Source: a virus. From it: a stretch of DNA of 33,878 bases. Position 1 is the first letter of the stretch, and the number at the start of each line of letters is the position of its first letter. The notes beneath the pieces were generated by a model that saw only the letters and a list, made by a program, of their open reading frames with translations, made no database searches and had not been told where the DNA came from. This document shows, in pieces, positions 32,715 through 33,878 of the stretch. A program made the position numbers and the translations under genes. The DNA lies in the IMG/VR virus record IMGVR_UViG_3300012920_000128, positions 1 through 33,878 of that record; one strand, given 5' to 3'.

Positions 32715-32722
32715 CAAAGTTA
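32715..32722 (-). promoter_or_regulatory. Possible -7 element TAACTTTG before the small virion protein
   Basis: Minus-strand TAACTTTG fits TANNTTTG and gives a leader of about 26 bases to ATG 32685. A TTTG at -33 is missing. Together with the terminator at 32343-32375 it would allow the small virion protein to be made in excess. Confidence 0.35.
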
Positions 32723-33523
32723 CGAATTTTTTGCTAACGCTTTTAGATGCTTATAAGACTCTAAACCTTCATCACTTTGAAAGTAAGATGATATAATAAA
32801 CAGTGGGTCTTCACCGTAGGGTATATTACACATTTTCTTTTTATTTGAAGGTGTGTTAAACCATACCTCACGTTTTTGATTTCTCATTTGTATTAAACCT
32901 TTATCTAAAATATTTTGAATCATAGCTGTAAATTTAAGAGTAGGGTCTTTTAAAAGTTTCATAAAACCTGCTGGGTCTTGTTTAGCAAATATTAATATAT
33001 CTCTTCTAAGCTCTGAGGTAGTAACTTTTGATACATCCTTTTGAAACAGAACTCTTGAAACATTTTCTACCTGCTCAACCGTAAGTTGTCTTGCTTCTAT
33101 TAAAGCATCAACTTCTAAGTTTAAGTCTTCAACTATTTCAGCAGCTTCTTTAGCTTTGTTTATTTCAACAAAAGTTTTTCCGTTGCCTGGATGAAGCGAT
33201 AGAAACTTCTGTAATATTTGATTGTTTTTTGGAACGAACAAAAATCCGTCTTCAAAAACTATAGGCTCAACAATAGCATTATCATCTTGTTCATCTTGAA
33301 AAGGTGAGTTTTGATTACGTGCATATCTTAATGGTCTATTCATACCAGTTTTTTCATCAAAGTGCAATAGAGGATATCTTGTAGTATGCCTTGATGCCAA
33401 TATCAAAGATAATGGAGCAATCTCTCTGGTAAGTTTATAGCTTTTGTCTACAAATTTAGGAGTAGACTTTTTGGGTGTTTGAATAACTGTGTCCACTTGT
33501 GGACTTTTCTTTTCTTTTTTCAT
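32720..33523 (-). CDS. Capsid-adjacent hypothetical virion protein (267 residues)
   Basis: The protein starts with a Lys-rich stretch (KKEKKSPQVDTVIQTPKKS), then has a beta-rich part with LSLILASRHTTRYPLLHFD and VEPIVFEDGFLFVP (about 38-100), and a helical C-terminal half with many charged residues (VEDLNLEVDALIEARQLTVE). It lies between the major capsid gene, which ends in a terminator, and the small virion protein. I do not recognise a function with confidence; capsid assembly or head completion is a guess from gene order. Confidence 0.55.
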   Translation of the reverse strand: MKKEKKSPQVDTVIQTPKKSTPKFVDKSYKLTREIAPLSLILASRHTTRYPLLHFDEKTGMNRPLRYARNQNSPFQDEQDDNAIVEPIVFEDGFLFVPKNNQILQKFLSLHPGNGKTFVEINKAKEAAEIVEDLNLEVDALIEARQLTVEQVENVSRVLFQKDVSKVTTSELRRDILIFAKQDPAGFMKLLKDPTLKFTAMIQNILDKGLIQMRNQKREVWFNTPSNKKKMCNIPYGEDPLFIISSYFQSDEGLESYKHLKALAKNS

Positions 33524-33542
33524 TTGATTTAATTTAATTTAA

Positions 33543-33575
33543 ATTTAAAAAAGGGGCACACTCATGTACCCCTTT
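33543..33575 (-). terminator. Terminator after the major capsid gene
   Basis: AAAGGGG (33550-33556) pairs with CCCCTTT (33569-33575), with a few further pairs inside the loop; the minus strand continues into a T-rich run. It lies ten bases after the capsid stop. Confidence 0.7.
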
Positions 33576-33585
33576 GAATTAATTA

Positions 33586-33878
33586 TTAGTCTTGGAATAA
33601 GAAGAAGTTGTTTGCACCTAAAGTACATACAGCTCTCTCACTCAAGAAGTTTACTTGCATGTTATCGATATCATTAGTCGCAGCACCACCAGCAGAACCA
33701 GTAATCCACGTCTTATATCTTCTGTCTTCTGTTTCAGAAGCTCTATATCTTACATGTAAGAAAGGTCTTTTTGCGTTTTTACCAAGAATTTGGTCGTAAA
33801 CACTTGTAGAACCAGCTGGAACTAATAGTCCATTGATTTTACCTGAACCTGCACCTGATGGTAAACCACCTCTCATAG
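33586..33878 (-). CDS. Major capsid protein, C-terminal part only
   Basis: The frame enters from the right edge and ends at 33586. The visible end, with SVYDQILGKNAKRPFLHVRY, RRYKTWITGSAGGAA and NFLSERAVCTLGANNFF, resembles the C-terminus of major capsid proteins of Bacteroidetes phages (HK97-type fold), from memory. It is followed by a terminator, and most of the protein lies outside the window. The name rests on recognition of this stretch and on its place ahead of the head and tail genes. Confidence 0.65.
   Translation of the reverse strand, partial: MRGGLPSGAGSGKINGLLVPAGSTSVYDQILGKNAKRPFLHVRYRASETEDRRYKTWITGSAGGAATNDIDNMQVNFLSERAVCTLGANNFFLFQD

Noticed and set aside
33491-33504. Inverted repeat GTCCAC-TT-GTGGAC
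   Set aside because: Short, inside the coding sequence of the 32720-33523 gene, and without related copies; likely chance.

Overview
The window looks like part of a tailed-phage genome that infects a member of the Bacteroidetes (Bacteroidota), probably an aquatic flavobacterium-type host. Four lines of evidence support the host call. At least three promoters match the Bacteroidetes form TTTG-N20-TATCTTTG exactly. Genes lack clear Shine-Dalgarno sequences. The primase-helicase begins with a BT4734/VirE-N-like domain, which is typical of Bacteroidetes elements. The connector, nozzle and capsid proteins resemble those of Bacteroidetes podoviruses, including crAss-like ones. No integrase, terminase, portal, tRNA or CRISPR array is visible, and both ends of the window cut genes (a small gene on the left, the major capsid protein on the right).

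Left arm (1-12102, all + strand): early, regulatory and replication genes. Two strong terminators flank a noncoding stretch (307-690), followed by a promoter that carries two DnaA-box-like sites. It drives a class II glutamine amidotransferase / gamma-glutamylcyclotransferase / zinc-ribbon fusion and several small proteins, and ends at a terminator near 2390. Further promoters start transcription before 2466, 2849 and 8387. The replication and recombination block has two stand-alone DnaA domain IV-like proteins, a probable single-strand annealing protein next to a RecE-like exonuclease, a small protein with an SSB-like tail, a primase-helicase, an SF2/SNF2-like helicase next to a VRR-NUC nuclease, and a metallophosphoesterase.

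Right arm (12154-33878, all - strand, convergent with the left): virion genes. In transcription order from the right edge these are the major capsid protein C-terminus, a capsid-adjacent protein, a small virion protein, a terminator and promoter, two ring/connector-like proteins, and a 2042-residue tail nozzle protein whose last ~500 residues are Cys-rich beads on Pro/Thr-rich strings. Then come a double 2-oxoglutarate oxygenase with an unmistakable prolyl 4-hydroxylase domain, a GT-A-type glycosyltransferase-like protein, a second Pro/Thr-linker tail protein with a cupredoxin-like domain, a GNAT protein, two probable internal virion proteins, a 1885-residue giant protein and an Arg-rich small protein.

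The most interesting idea is a virion-decoration system. The prolyl hydroxylase and the glycosyltransferase lie between the two genes that encode the window's long (PPT)n/(PT)n linkers, which suggests hydroxyproline formation and O-glycosylation of the tail stalks. Other points of interest are a recurrent in-frame palindrome (AGTGTC-N6-GACACT), the DnaA boxes inside a promoter of a phage that encodes DnaA DNA-binding domains, and the amidotransferase-cyclotransferase fusion.
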